From NCBI GenBank assembly GCA_027943745.1, contig AP025763.1:2480001-2544000 (forward strand): DNA of 64,000 nt, in the 5' to 3' direction. Both the position numbers and the translations under genes were made by a program. Of the stretch, positions 17,228 to 25,897 are shown one piece after another. The notes beneath the pieces were generated by a model. That model was not told where the DNA came from and did not search any database. It saw only the letters and a list, made by a program, of their open reading frames with translations. Source of the stretch: Neptuniibacter victor (lineage in GTDB: Bacteria; Pseudomonadota; Gammaproteobacteria; Pseudomonadales; Balneatricaceae). Every line of letters begins with the position of its first letter. Positions within the stretch are counted from its first letter, which is position 1.

Positions 17228-20200
17228 GTGACAGATAGATCGCTTAATGACATCCTTTCCGAAAGTTTAAAAAAACGCATCATGATCTTGGACGGTGGTA
17301 TGGGTACCATGATCCAAGATTACAAACTGGAAGAAGCGGATTACCGAGGTGAACGCTTTTCTGATTGGCACATTGATGTCAAAGGAAACAACGACCTTTT
17401 AGTACTGACTAAACCGGATATCATCCAAGCGATCCACCGTGAATACTTGCTAGCAGGGGCTGATATTGTTGAAACCAATACCTTCAACGCCACTCAAATC
17501 GCCATGGCCGATTACGAGATGGAAGCCTATAGCCGCGAAATCAACGTTGAAGCGGCACGCCTTGCCCGTATTGCCTGTGACGAGATAACAAAAGAAACAC
17601 CTGATCGCCCTCGCTATGTTGCCGGCGTACTTGGCCCAACAAACCGTACTTGCTCTATCTCTCCCGATGTTAACGATCCATCATTTCGTAATGTCAGCTT
17701 TAATGAGCTTGTTGAAGCCTATACAGAATCACTCGACGGCCTGATTGAAGGCGGCTCTGATATCATTCTGATCGAAACAATATTCGATACGCTCAACGCC
17801 AAAGCATGTATCTACGCTGTCGAAACTTATTTCGAAGAGAACAATGTCCGCTTACCGGTCATGATCTCTGGCACAATTACAGATGCTTCAGGCCGAACGC
17901 TTTCTGGACAAACCACTGAAGCGTTCTGGAACTCTGTTCGTCATGCCAAACCAATATCTGTCGGTCTTAACTGCGCACTAGGCCCTAAAGAGCTTCGCCA
18001 ATATGTTGAAGAGCTTTCGCGCGTTTCAGAAACCCACGTGTCTGCACACCCTAACGCTGGTTTACCGAATGCCTTTGGTGGTTATGATGAAACCCCTGAG
18101 CAGATGGCAACCGAGATTGGCGAATGGGCACGCTCTGGTTTCCTAAATATTATCGGTGGTTGCTGTGGTACAACCCCAGCCCACATTAAAGCGATTCGCG
18201 AAGCATGCGAAATAGAAGCCGCACGCCCTCTTCCAACATTACCGGTTGAATGCCGCTTATCTGGCCTTGAGCCGATGCATATTGGCGAAGACACTCTTTT
18301 CGTCAACGTTGGTGAACGTACCAACGTTACCGGCTCGGCCATGTTTAAGCGCCTGATTAAAGAACAAGATTATGAAACCGCGCTTGATGTTGCTCGCCAA
18401 CAGGTTGAAAACGGTGCCCAAATCATCGATATCAACATGGATGAAGGGATGTTGGACTCTCATGCCGCGATGGTTAAGTTTCTAAACCTTATCGCGTCTG
18501 AGCCTGACATTTCGCGCGTACCAATTATGATCGACTCCTCTAAATGGGATGTCATCGAAGCGGGTCTACAGTGCATTCAAGGTAAAGGGATCGTTAACTC
18601 GATCAGCCTTAAAGAGGGCCATGCAAACTTTGTCGAACAAGCACGCAAGCTTCGTCGTTATGGTGCAGCGGTTGTGGTAATGGCCTTTGATGAAGAGGGG
18701 CAAGCCGATACCTATCAGCGTAAAATTGAGATCTGCGAACGCTCATACCGTGTATTAGTTGATGAAGTGGGCTACCCACCTGAAGATATTATCTTCGATC
18801 CAAATATTTTCGCGGTAGCGACCGGTATTGAAGAACACAACAACTACGCCGTCGACTTTATTCAAGCAACAGGCTGGATTAAAAAGAACCTACCTTACGC
18901 GAAAGTATCCGGTGGTGTATCGAACGTTTCCTTCTCTTTCCGTGGCAACAACCCTGTACGTGAAGCGATCCACTGCGTATTCCTCTATCACGCTATTCAA
19001 CAAGGCATGGATATGGGTATCGTTAACGCAGGCCAGCTCGCTATCTATGATGATCTGCCTGAAGAGCTTCGCTTGGCGGTTGAAGATGTTATTCAAAACA
19101 GCCGGGATGATTCTACGGAACGCCTACTCGATATCGCTGAAAAATATCGTGGCGATGGCGCTCAAGTAGAAGAGAAAACTCAAGAGTGGCGCAGCTGGGA
19201 TGTTAACAAACGCTTAGAACATGCCCTTGTAAAAGGCATCACTGAATTTATTGAAGACGATACCGAAGAAGCGCGTCAAAATCACGATCGCCCACTTCAC
19301 GTTATTGAAGGGCCATTGATGGATGGCATGAGCGTTGTTGGTGATCTCTTTGGTGCCGGCAAAATGTTCCTACCTCAGGTTGTAAAATCTGCCCGCGTGA
19401 TGAAAAAGGCCGTTGCTTACTTGATGCCGTTTATCGAGGAAGAGAAAGACGGAGCTAGCCAATCCAACGGTAAGATTGTACTTGCTACGGTAAAAGGCGA
19501 CGTACACGATATCGGTAAAAACATCGTCGGCGTGGTTCTGCAATGTAACAACTATGAGATTATCGATCTCGGTGTGATGGTTCCAGCGGAAACGATCTTA
19601 CGTACGGCACGTGAAGAGAATGCAGATCTAATTGGCCTATCGGGTTTGATCACACCATCCCTTGATGAGATGGTACATGTCGCCAAAGAGATGGAACGCC
19701 AAGAGTTTAACATTCCGTTATTAATCGGCGGCGCAACCACCTCGAAAGCGCATACCTCAGTTAAAATTGATCCTGCGTATAAGCGTGACCAAGTGGTTCA
19801 CGTCACCAATGCATCGCGTGCAGTTAATGTTGCCTCTAACCTACTCGGTGAAAAGAAAACAGCCTACGTCAAAGAGATCCAAGAAGAGTACCAAGCAGTA
19901 CGCGACCGCCATGCGGCGCGCATGACCGATAAACGTCGTGTCACATTAGAAGCAGCAAGAAAGAACAAGTTCCCTATCGAATGGGAGAGCTACACCCCGC
20001 CAGTACCCGTTAAAGCTGGCATCACCGTTTTTGATGATATCGCGCTAGAAGAGATCGAGGCTTATATCGACTGGACACCGTTCTTCCATTCATGGGAACT
20101 AGCGGGCCGCTACCCTCGCATACTGACAGACGAAATCATCGGCGAAGAAGCCACCAAACTTTTTGCCGATGCAAAAGTAATGCTGCGTAAGCTCGTCGAC

Positions 20201-20929
20201 GAAAAGCTACTCACAGCCAAAGCCGTTGTCGGTATTTTCCCAGCCAATACGGTTAATCATGATGATATGGAACTCTATACGGACGACACCCGCTCCGATG
20301 TATTGATGAACATCCATAACCTTCGTCAACAAACCGAAAAAGTCGCCGGTAAGGCCCATATGTGCCTATCGGATTTTGTTGCACCAAAAGAGAGTGGCAA
20401 ACAAGATTACCTAGGTGCATTTGCGGTCACCGCAGGTCACGGTTGTGACGAGCTAGTGGCAGAATATGAAGCTGATCACGATGACTACAACTCCATCATG
20501 GTCAAAGCTCTGGCAGATCGTTTTGCCGAAGCACTAGCTGAGATGATGCACGACAAAGTGCGCAAAGAGCTTTGGGGCTATGCCGCGGATGAAAACCTTA
20601 GCAACGATGACCTCATTGCCGAGAAGTACAAAGGCATCCGCCCTGCACCCGGCTACCCTGCCTGCCCTGAGCACACAGAAAAAGGCCTGCTATGGGAGCT
20701 ACTAGACGTTGAGAAAAACACCGGCATGACCATCACCGATGCTTATGCCATGTTACCGACAGCAGCGGTCAGTGGTTTCTACTACAGCCATCCTGATTCA
20801 CAATACTTTGGGGTTGCCAAAATCAGTGAAGACCAAGTCGAGAGCTACGCCAAACGTAAAGGGATGGAGATGAAGGAAGCTGAACGTTGGTTAGCGCCTA
20901 ACCTAGGTTACGAGCCAGAGGAAGGTTAA
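17228..20929 (+). CDS. metH: Cobalamin-dependent methionine synthase
   Basis: Transfers the methyl group of 5-methyltetrahydrofolate to homocysteine via methylcobalamin. The 1233-residue protein has all four modules. The homocysteine-binding barrel (1-330) carries zinc ligands Cys249 (GLNCALG) and Cys312/Cys313 (GGCCGTTP). The folate-binding barrel is at about 350-620 ([11 protein letters not shown], then MIDSSKWD). The B12 module contains [10 protein letters not shown] with the cobalt ligand His760, and the C-terminal AdoMet activation domain is at about 900-1233 ([12 protein letters not shown]). Length matches E. coli MetH (1227). The start is GTG at 17228. It is monocistronic with a strong terminator. 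Confidence 0.98.
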   Translation: MTDRSLNDILSESLKKRIMILDGGMGTMIQDYKLEEADYRGERFSDWHIDVKGNNDLLVLTKPDIIQAIHREYLLAGADIVETNTFNATQIAMADYEMEAYSREINVEAARLARIACDEITKETPDRPRYVAGVLGPTNRTCSISPDVNDPSFRNVSFNELVEAYTESLDGLIEGGSDIILIETIFDTLNAKACIYAVETYFEENNVRLPVMISGTITDASGRTLSGQTTEAFWNSVRHAKPISVGLNCALGPKELRQYVEELSRVSETHVSAHPNAGLPNAFGGYDETPEQMATEIGEWARSGFLNIIGGCCGTTPAHIKAIREACEIEAARPLPTLPVECRLSGLEPMHIGEDTLFVNVGERTNVTGSAMFKRLIKEQDYETALDVARQQVENGAQIIDINMDEGMLDSHAAMVKFLNLIASEPDISRVPIMIDSSKWDVIEAGLQCIQGKGIVNSISLKEGHANFVEQARKLRRYGAAVVVMAFDEEGQADTYQRKIEICERSYRVLVDEVGYPPEDIIFDPNIFAVATGIEEHNNYAVDFIQATGWIKKNLPYAKVSGGVSNVSFSFRGNNPVREAIHCVFLYHAIQQGMDMGIVNAGQLAIYDDLPEELRLAVEDVIQNSRDDSTERLLDIAEKYRGDGAQVEEKTQEWRSWDVNKRLEHALVKGITEFIEDDTEEARQNHDRPLHVIEGPLMDGMSVVGDLFGAGKMFLPQVVKSARVMKKAVAYLMPFIEEEKDGASQSNGKIVLATVKGDVHDIGKNIVGVVLQCNNYEIIDLGVMVPAETILRTAREENADLIGLSGLITPSLDEMVHVAKEMERQEFNIPLLIGGATTSKAHTSVKIDPAYKRDQVVHVTNASRAVNVASNLLGEKKTAYVKEIQEEYQAVRDRHAARMTDKRRVTLEAARKNKFPIEWESYTPPVPVKAGITVFDDIALEEIEAYIDWTPFFHSWELAGRYPRILTDEIIGEEATKLFADAKVMLRKLVDEKLLTAKAVVGIFPANTVNHDDMELYTDDTRSDVLMNIHNLRQQTEKVAGKAHMCLSDFVAPKESGKQDYLGAFAVTAGHGCDELVAEYEADHDDYNSIMVKALADRFAEALAEMMHDKVRKELWGYAADENLSNDDLIAEKYKGIRPAPGYPACPEHTEKGLLWELLDVEKNTGMTITDAYAMLPTAAVSGFYYSHPDSQYFGVAKISEDQVESYAKRKGMEMKEAERWLAPNLGYEPEEG

Positions 20930-20966
20930 GAGCCTTTTATATATCTTTATATGCCCTAAAACAAAA

Positions 20967-20996
20967 AACCGAACTTGAGAGAGTTCGGTTTTTTTG
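20967..20996 (+). terminator. metH terminator
   Basis: AACCGAAC-TTGAGAGA-GTTCGGTT is followed by T5, about 40 nt after the metH stop. Confidence 0.9.
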
Positions 20997-21209
20997 TGGT
21001 TACCTAATGAAGGCTATAGACGAATGACGACGCTAACAACTTTGCCCTCCCCTACAAAGCTTCTGAAATAACGTTGGTTATCTAGCCCAAGTAATGCTCT
21101 GTCTTCCACTACACATCTGTTTCACTCCGCTGCGATCAACCTTTATGGCTTGTTTTGTAACGGAGACTAGGTTAAATATATAAGCAGATCAGACAGTTGG
21201 ATGTCTGGC

Positions 21210-21225
21210 GTGGGTAGATATACGG
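21210..21225 (+). repeat. 16-bp direct repeat, copy 1
   Basis: GTGGGTAGATATACGG, identical to 21359-21374, with 149 bp between copy starts. It begins 3 bp after a hairpin. Confidence 0.85.
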
Positions 21226-21358
21226 TACCTTGATAAAAGCTCATTTAGTATATCAATTGTCAACACAACCACGCAGTTTGTCATGGAAGATCAAGATACA
21301 TTTCTCTTGTTTCTCTTTCCTTTTCAAATAATCAGATCTGTTTTTCATAATTTAAGAT

Positions 21359-21374
21359 GTGGGTAGATATACGG
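21359..21374 (+). repeat. 16-bp direct repeat, copy 2
   Basis: GTGGGTAGATATACGG, an exact match to 21210-21225. Its last 8 bases form the left arm of a hairpin ATATACGG-ACCC-CCGTATAT (21367-21386), 34-61 bp before the gene start. Confidence 0.85.
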
Positions 21375-21419
21375 ACCCCCGTATATGCAAATATTAAGCA
21401 ATAGAATGGAAATCGTGCA

Positions 21420-22778
21420 TTGATCGAAGAAGATTACAAACATGGTTGGAGGCAACATTTTCCAACATACCACTTTCATGATCGAGACATTGCCCTAGAA
21501 GAATACAAGGTTGCTGCTAAAAACCTTGAGTCTGAAGAGAGGGTCTTTCTTAATGCCTCTAATGTGACATTGGTTACGTCTGCAGCTTTAGGATCTTTAC
21601 TAGTTGGATCATCAAGTCAACTTATCTCCGTTTTCAACGATATTATCCCTCCTTATATAATATCTATTATTCTGCTATCTATAATCGTTGGTTTTTCTTT
21701 TATAAGCCTTAAATATTTTTCAGACAGGCAAAGAGCTATAGTTTTAGCGGGTCGAAAAGTAATTATCTTGAGAAGAATGCTAGGTCTAAGTTATGGGCAA
21801 GTACAATTACTTCTACCTAATTGGAGAGTTGAAGGCGCTGATCAGCCGCTTGCTTTAAAATTATTCCCGGGGTGGCTTACATACGCAGCTTATCCATTCT
21901 GGATTATCTCAATTATTTCTAGCTCAGTTGTTTTATTCTTAAGCGCATATTTTGTAAAACAAAATCCAGATGTAATATCTCAGGACTTTTACCTGACATC
22001 CATTTTATCGATGGGGATAACTTGGTTTGTTTCTTCTATGTTAATCTTTAGAGTTTCTCTGCTCGACACACATGAGACAACAAGGCTTATATTCTATAAA
22101 CAATTATCAAGAATTATTGGTTTGCCATTAACACAGAATATTGAATACATTATTTATCGCGCAAAACTTGCGTGTTATGAAACAGATAGGCTTAAAGTAA
22201 CGACAACAAATATAAAGAAATTTCTAATTTTTATTGAAGATAAGGACTTTCATTCTCACTCAGGTATTAGTTATAAGTCCTTAGTAAGAATTTTATTAGG
22301 TTTAATGAGAATCAAACCTAAATCTGGCGGGTCAACGATAGTACAACAGTTAACTCGAACTCTTTTTATTCAAGATCTGCGCAAAACAAAGAGAAGAAAA
22401 TTAATCGAACTTTCCTTAGCACCATGGATTACCAGTGTTTTTTCAAAGGAAATAATCTTAGATATCTATATTTCATCAGTACGCTTTGAACACAAGTGCT
22501 TTGGTGTGGTTGAAGCGATGGAACATTTTTGGGGTGAGCCGGTAACGAATGCAACCAATGCACAAGCTTTTTTTCTTATTGAACGGGTTAGCAATATAAG
22601 ATCAAAACTGCTTGTTAATAAAATAATAGAAACTGCGAGATCAGCAAGAGAGCAAGGTATGATGGATCAAAGTGATTTAAAGTCTTTGATAGATCTGTAC
22701 ACAGAAGCGGTTCAAGATAAAAAAATAATTTCTACTCAAGCAGATTTACTAAAGTTAGAAGTGGGAATAAATGCTTAA
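21420..22778 (+). CDS. Four-TM protein with C-terminal GT51 peptidoglycan glycosyltransferase domain
   Basis: A 452-residue protein started at TTG 21420. A soluble N-terminus (1-45) precedes predicted membrane helices at about 48-72, 77-98, 157-178 and 190-210. From about 255 comes a GT51 transglycosylase domain: EDKDFHSHSG (catalytic Glu273), GGSTIVQQLTRTLF (303-316), RKLIE with the second Glu330, KEIILDIYIS, and FWGEP. No transpeptidase domain follows. Classical MtgA has one N-terminal TM, so the four-helix front end is unusual. The 2TM plus basic-helix part (45-125) resembles SLATT-type modules in layout only. The loop between TM2 and TM3 is strongly basic, implying a cytoplasmic C-terminus. 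The gene is AT-rich, uses many AGA and ATA codons unlike its neighbours, and its stop lies in an attC-like element. Transfer is likely; function unknown. Confidence 0.72.
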   Translation: MIEEDYKHGWRQHFPTYHFHDRDIALEEYKVAAKNLESEERVFLNASNVTLVTSAALGSLLVGSSSQLISVFNDIIPPYIISIILLSIIVGFSFISLKYFSDRQRAIVLAGRKVIILRRMLGLSYGQVQLLLPNWRVEGADQPLALKLFPGWLTYAAYPFWIISIISSSVVLFLSAYFVKQNPDVISQDFYLTSILSMGITWFVSSMLIFRVSLLDTHETTRLIFYKQLSRIIGLPLTQNIEYIIYRAKLACYETDRLKVTTTNIKKFLIFIEDKDFHSHSGISYKSLVRILLGLMRIKPKSGGSTIVQQLTRTLFIQDLRKTKRRKLIELSLAPWITSVFSKEIILDIYISSVRFEHKCFGVVEAMEHFWGEPVTNATNAQAFFLIERVSNIRSKLLVNKIIETARSAREQGMMDQSDLKSLIDLYTEAVQDKKIISTQADLLKLEVGINA

Positions 22779-22841
22779 CAAAAGGCAGCAACCGACCATC
22801 AAAAGTGTCACTTTTACCGGCGGCGGTGCCAGGCGTTAGCT
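22773..22841 (+). repeat. attC-like imperfect inverted repeat (candidate integron recombination site)
   Basis: The left end GCTTAAC fits the attC R'' pattern RYYYAAC, and the right end GTTAGCT is close to GTTRRRY (one mismatch). The ends can pair as a 6-bp stem with one bulged T. Next come 4-nt unpaired spacers (AAAA/AGGC), a GGCA/TGCC stem, a partial CCG/CGG stem and a central hairpin AAAAGTG-T-CACTTTT (22801-22815). The total is 69 bp, and the stop codon of the preceding gene is inside the left end, as in gene cassettes. No integrase gene is in the window. Confidence 0.45.
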
Positions 22842-22857
22842 TTATAAAGGAAGCATT

Positions 22858-23475
22858 GTGGAAATCTGGAAGTTACTTTTCTTTATCCCCGTATGCTTTG
22901 CGCTCAACATGATCCCAGGCCCCAATAACCTGTTATCGATGAATAATGCGCGTTGTTACGGCTTTAAATCTGCTTTTGTCGCTGGGCTTGGCCGAATTGC
23001 AGCATTTTCAGTGATGATTGCATTAGCAGCTTCAGGTTTGGCAGTAGTGCTATACGCTTCCGAAACCCTATTTTTCACCATCAAACTGCTAGGCGCTGCG
23101 TACTTACTGTGGATCGCCTTTAATCTTTGGCGATCAGAGGCGAGCCCTGTCACGCAAATAGAAAACACTCATAATCGGTTAACCTTAGCGAAGCAAGAGT
23201 TTCTCTTAGCCGCTGGCAACCCCAAAGCGATATTGATATTTACTGCGTTTTTACCTCAATTCGTTGATGTGTCGGCCAGTGCCAATGAGCAGTTTTTTGT
23301 TCTTGGCCTAACATTCTTAACGCTGGAAATGGTGGCAATATCTATCTATGCCATCTTCGGGATATACCTAAAACAGTGGTTCACAAAACCCAAAATGGCT
23401 CAGCGCTTTAACCGAGCCTGTGCTGCCTTTCTCACGGCATCTGGTGCTAATCTATTGTTTAGCCACCAGCAATAG
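22858..23475 (+). CDS. LysE-family amino-acid exporter
   Basis: A 205-residue inner-membrane protein of the LysE/RhtB translocator family, with about six hydrophobic helices. It has the family N-terminal signature IPGPNNLLSMNNARCYGFKS near residues 19-39, and the helix-3/4 region LLGAAYLLWIAFNLWRS. LAAGNPKAILIFTAFLPQFV is the second conserved motif. Such proteins export amino acids or homoserine-lactone-like compounds; the substrate cannot be assigned. The start is GTG 22858 with AAGGAAG 4-10 nt upstream. It is the first gene with normal base composition after the AT-rich insert and is convergent, 9 bp apart, with a thioesterase gene. Confidence 0.87.
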   Translation: MEIWKLLFFIPVCFALNMIPGPNNLLSMNNARCYGFKSAFVAGLGRIAAFSVMIALAASGLAVVLYASETLFFTIKLLGAAYLLWIAFNLWRSEASPVTQIENTHNRLTLAKQEFLLAAGNPKAILIFTAFLPQFVDVSASANEQFFVLGLTFLTLEMVAISIYAIFGIYLKQWFTKPKMAQRFNRACAAFLTASGANLLFSHQQ

Positions 23476-23484
23476 AGCTAAATC

Positions 23485-23973
23485 TTACTTACGCCGAATA
23501 CCAATCGTGCGACCAATATTATCGGGTTTAGGCAATGCTTTTTGCTGATCGGCAAGCGCAGCAATACTCGCGGCAACATTCTCTGGGAATTCACAGCCTC
23601 GTCGAACAGATAGATCAACGCACATCACCATCTGTTCAAGTGTGGAAGCTAGATACTCACTACCATCTTCATTCTGCCCGTACATCTCAAAATATAGATG
23701 TAGACGCTTAGCATCATGATCGAGAAGTTGAACACGTACATCCACCTGCTGATCTAACACTACCTCATTGTTATAAGTGACATGGTTCTCTAATACCATC
23801 CATGAGATATCGGTCGCTTTAGTCACCGCTTCACTCAGCCCTATATCACTGACTAAGCTCTCACCCGCCTTATCAAAGATCAGTACATAGTAAGCAACGT
23901 TCATGTGGTTATTATAATCAAGCCACTCGGGCTTAATGGTAGTGCTATAGATTACTGAAGCTCTCTCACTCAT
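23485..23973 (-). CDS. Hotdog-fold acyl-CoA thioesterase
   Basis: A 162-residue 4HBT-type thioesterase. The hallmark WLDYNNHMNVAYYVLIFDKA is present near residues 17-36, with the Asp/Asn-His-Met active-site segment, followed by a central helix and LENHVTYNNEVVLDQQVDVRVQL. It resembles the thioesterases found in carnitine/betainyl-CoA degradation clusters, but no such genes adjoin, so the acyl-CoA substrate remains open. The stop is 9 bp from the lysE-like stop on the other strand, with no obvious terminator between. It probably stands alone. Confidence 0.82.
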   Translation of the reverse strand: MSERASVIYSTTIKPEWLDYNNHMNVAYYVLIFDKAGESLVSDIGLSEAVTKATDISWMVLENHVTYNNEVVLDQQVDVRVQLLDHDAKRLHLYFEMYGQNEDGSEYLASTLEQMVMCVDLSVRRGCEFPENVAASIAALADQQKALPKPDNIGRTIGIRRK

Positions 23974-24009
23974 TCTTGATTTCCACTACGACTGCAAAAA
24001 ACTTGATGG

Positions 24010-25638
24010 TTAACCCTCTGTGTTTTTTCTATCTATATGCTTAAGGGTTTCAATAATCTCTTTAAGGTAATCGTATTGATTACGTTCTTCAACTAGCTGC
24101 ACATCAGTTTTTTCACGAAGTCGCTCAAGTACTGACAAGCGCTCGCTATCGACAAAAAGAACCTTGTTCTCTTCATCTTCTGCCCCTGTCGTCGTTACCT
24201 CTTTTGATGACGAACTACTCTCGCTTGCGCTTCGTTCCTCTATATAGCGCTCCCTAATTTCAGTCGTGCTAGAGGATTGCCCTGCTCCCTCTCTCCTAAG
24301 ATCAAGTTCTCCGGATAAACGCTCTTGCTCTATTAGCATATCCAATAGCGTTAATGGTCGCTGCCCTTCAGCAAAGGGGGTACCACCATCTAGATCTTGT
24401 CTCTGACCAAAACGTTCGACCGCTTGATCATATTGATTAGCCAAGCCACTCGATGATGGCTGCGGTTCATGCACGGCAATGTCTAGCTCTTGGATACTCG
24501 ACACCGCACCATCTTCCATCAAGAAGACCCCACTACGTTTAACCTGGCCCAACAGATTATTTTGATCATCCGTCAGATCAAATGAGGAGGAGGTTGAACC
24601 TAGGTAGATCGCACCGACACCGGCCTCTTTCAAACTAACCAGTTGATCATTACCCTCGGCATCCCGGCTCCAGACCTTTAACTTGGAGAAAATCTCATCA
24701 TTCTCATCGATCCAACGGTTATTATCCGTATCGTGTTCTGCCAAGTGACTAAAACCATCTTGGCCTTGGGTTCCGAATAGCTCAGAACCGTCATTGATTT
24801 TGCCATCATTATTGATATCTAAGGCTAAGAAACCGCTACCTTGTGATACAAAAGAGATATCCTCTTCACTACCATCTGCATTGAGATCAAAACTAAAACT
24901 ACTGTTAGTTAACCCCGCGGCACCACCATGAAGATTAATAACAAGGGGATCGATCAAGCTTCGGCTGACCCTTTCCTCTTTAAAACTTTCTTCTAGCTTA
25001 AAGCTTCGCTCCATTTCGAGCTCTAGCATAAAGCTTATCTCTCGCCCATCGGCTGTCGTTATGACACCCTGAGAACCGACATTGAGCCTTTCCTCTTCGG
25101 TATATATTCGCTGATGAGCGATATCAACTCGAGACGCACCGGCGACCCCAACGATGCCTTGATCCAAACGAATATCGGTTGTGTCTATCTGCAACTGCTC
25201 AGCGGTGAGCGTTGCTTGAAACTCTTGGAACGATAGCTGATCCACCTCCTGATATAGCTGAGCAGAGACAGGTTGCGCTAACAGATCAATTCGAGGAAGG
25301 TTAGCCAGATTGGGTGCCGTTCGCACCTGTAGCCGTTCTAACTGAATATCTTTATGCAGCACAGTTTCAACCAGAGAGCGAACATTTTGATTTTGCGCTA
25401 TCTGGGTTTGCTCTTGCCCTGATTGAATAGTGGATACACTATTCACCGCCGACGCTTTTTGTGAGCGCATCTTGGCATCATAAGAGAGATCTACGCGCGT
25501 TCCAGATTGCCAGTTTTGGGCTTCGGCGGCAGAAAGAGACAGTTCACGCTCTTGCGCTAGGCTTTGCTGCTGAGAGGAATCCGTTATGCTTTTTTCATGC
25601 TGGCTATTAAATCCAACGGTTGCACTTGTAATAATCAT
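24010..25638 (-). CDS. Conserved EF-hand-containing protein of unknown function
   Basis: A 542-residue protein started at ATG 25638, which has the strong Shine-Dalgarno AAGGAGG. An ATG-less extension to 25659 is unlikely. It has no signal peptide, opening MIITSATVGFNSQHEKSIT. The first 230 residues are Gln/Ser-rich and low-complexity. The middle (about 230-370) has calcium-loop signatures DLNADGSEED, LDINNDGKINDGSELFG and DTDNNRWIDENDEIFSKLKVW, a module common in large proteobacterial surface proteins. The C-terminal 150 residues are charged with runs of Ser and Glu. It could be exported by a non-Sec route or be cytoplasmic; family function is not known to me. It is divergent from the DUF4197 gene. 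Confidence 0.7.
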   Translation of the reverse strand: MIITSATVGFNSQHEKSITDSSQQQSLAQERELSLSAAEAQNWQSGTRVDLSYDAKMRSQKASAVNSVSTIQSGQEQTQIAQNQNVRSLVETVLHKDIQLERLQVRTAPNLANLPRIDLLAQPVSAQLYQEVDQLSFQEFQATLTAEQLQIDTTDIRLDQGIVGVAGASRVDIAHQRIYTEEERLNVGSQGVITTADGREISFMLELEMERSFKLEESFKEERVSRSLIDPLVINLHGGAAGLTNSSFSFDLNADGSEEDISFVSQGSGFLALDINNDGKINDGSELFGTQGQDGFSHLAEHDTDNNRWIDENDEIFSKLKVWSRDAEGNDQLVSLKEAGVGAIYLGSTSSSFDLTDDQNNLLGQVKRSGVFLMEDGAVSSIQELDIAVHEPQPSSSGLANQYDQAVERFGQRQDLDGGTPFAEGQRPLTLLDMLIEQERLSGELDLRREGAGQSSSTTEIRERYIEERSASESSSSSKEVTTTGAEDEENKVLFVDSERLSVLERLREKTDVQLVEERNQYDYLKEIIETLKHIDRKNTEG

Positions 25639-25897
25639 TGTGCCTCCTTGCGATATCACCTATTTCTAAATCAAAGGGAATTTAGTCGGAGTAACTTTTG
25701 TCGGTGTAAATAAAGCATATCGGCACCTTCCTACAGAAAATGAGGAAAAAACAAATAGGCACACTAAGTACAGATGCACGAAGCACAGATCTAAGCGCGG
25801 GTCTCTGAACAGAGATAAGAAAGAGTTAGCGTCATTAAGGCTTCGTTCGTACTTGTCTGATATGCTTAACCTAATTGCGATACAGGGAATTAGCATA

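Larger units (their letters stand above)
20997..21419. other. Long non-coding stretch ahead of the AT-rich GT51 gene
   Basis: No convincing gene is seen. It holds a hairpin CAGACA-GTTGGA-TGTCTG (21190-21207) and two copies of a 16-bp direct repeat. The second repeat runs into an 8-bp hairpin, and a 12-codon open frame (21385-21423) overlaps the start of the following gene. The DNA becomes clearly more AT-rich from about 21160 onward. Confidence 0.6.

Noticed and set aside
21031-21075. A second attC-like site (GCTAAC ... CTTTG/CAAAG ... GTTGGT) before the AT-rich gene.
   Set aside because: The arms pair only with G-T wobbles and the spacers are very unequal. It does not approach the quality of 22773-22841.
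21420-22778. A full CBASS-like or other nucleotide-signalling defence system around the GT51 gene.
   Set aside because: No cyclase, SLOG, TIR, nuclease or other conflict gene is adjacent; the neighbours are metH and a LysE exporter. Only the single unusual protein can be supported.
25700-25712. GCCGATA on the minus strand upstream of the EF-hand gene, like a sigma28 -10 element.
   Set aside because: No TAAA -35 element is found at the right distance, and no flagellar genes adjoin.
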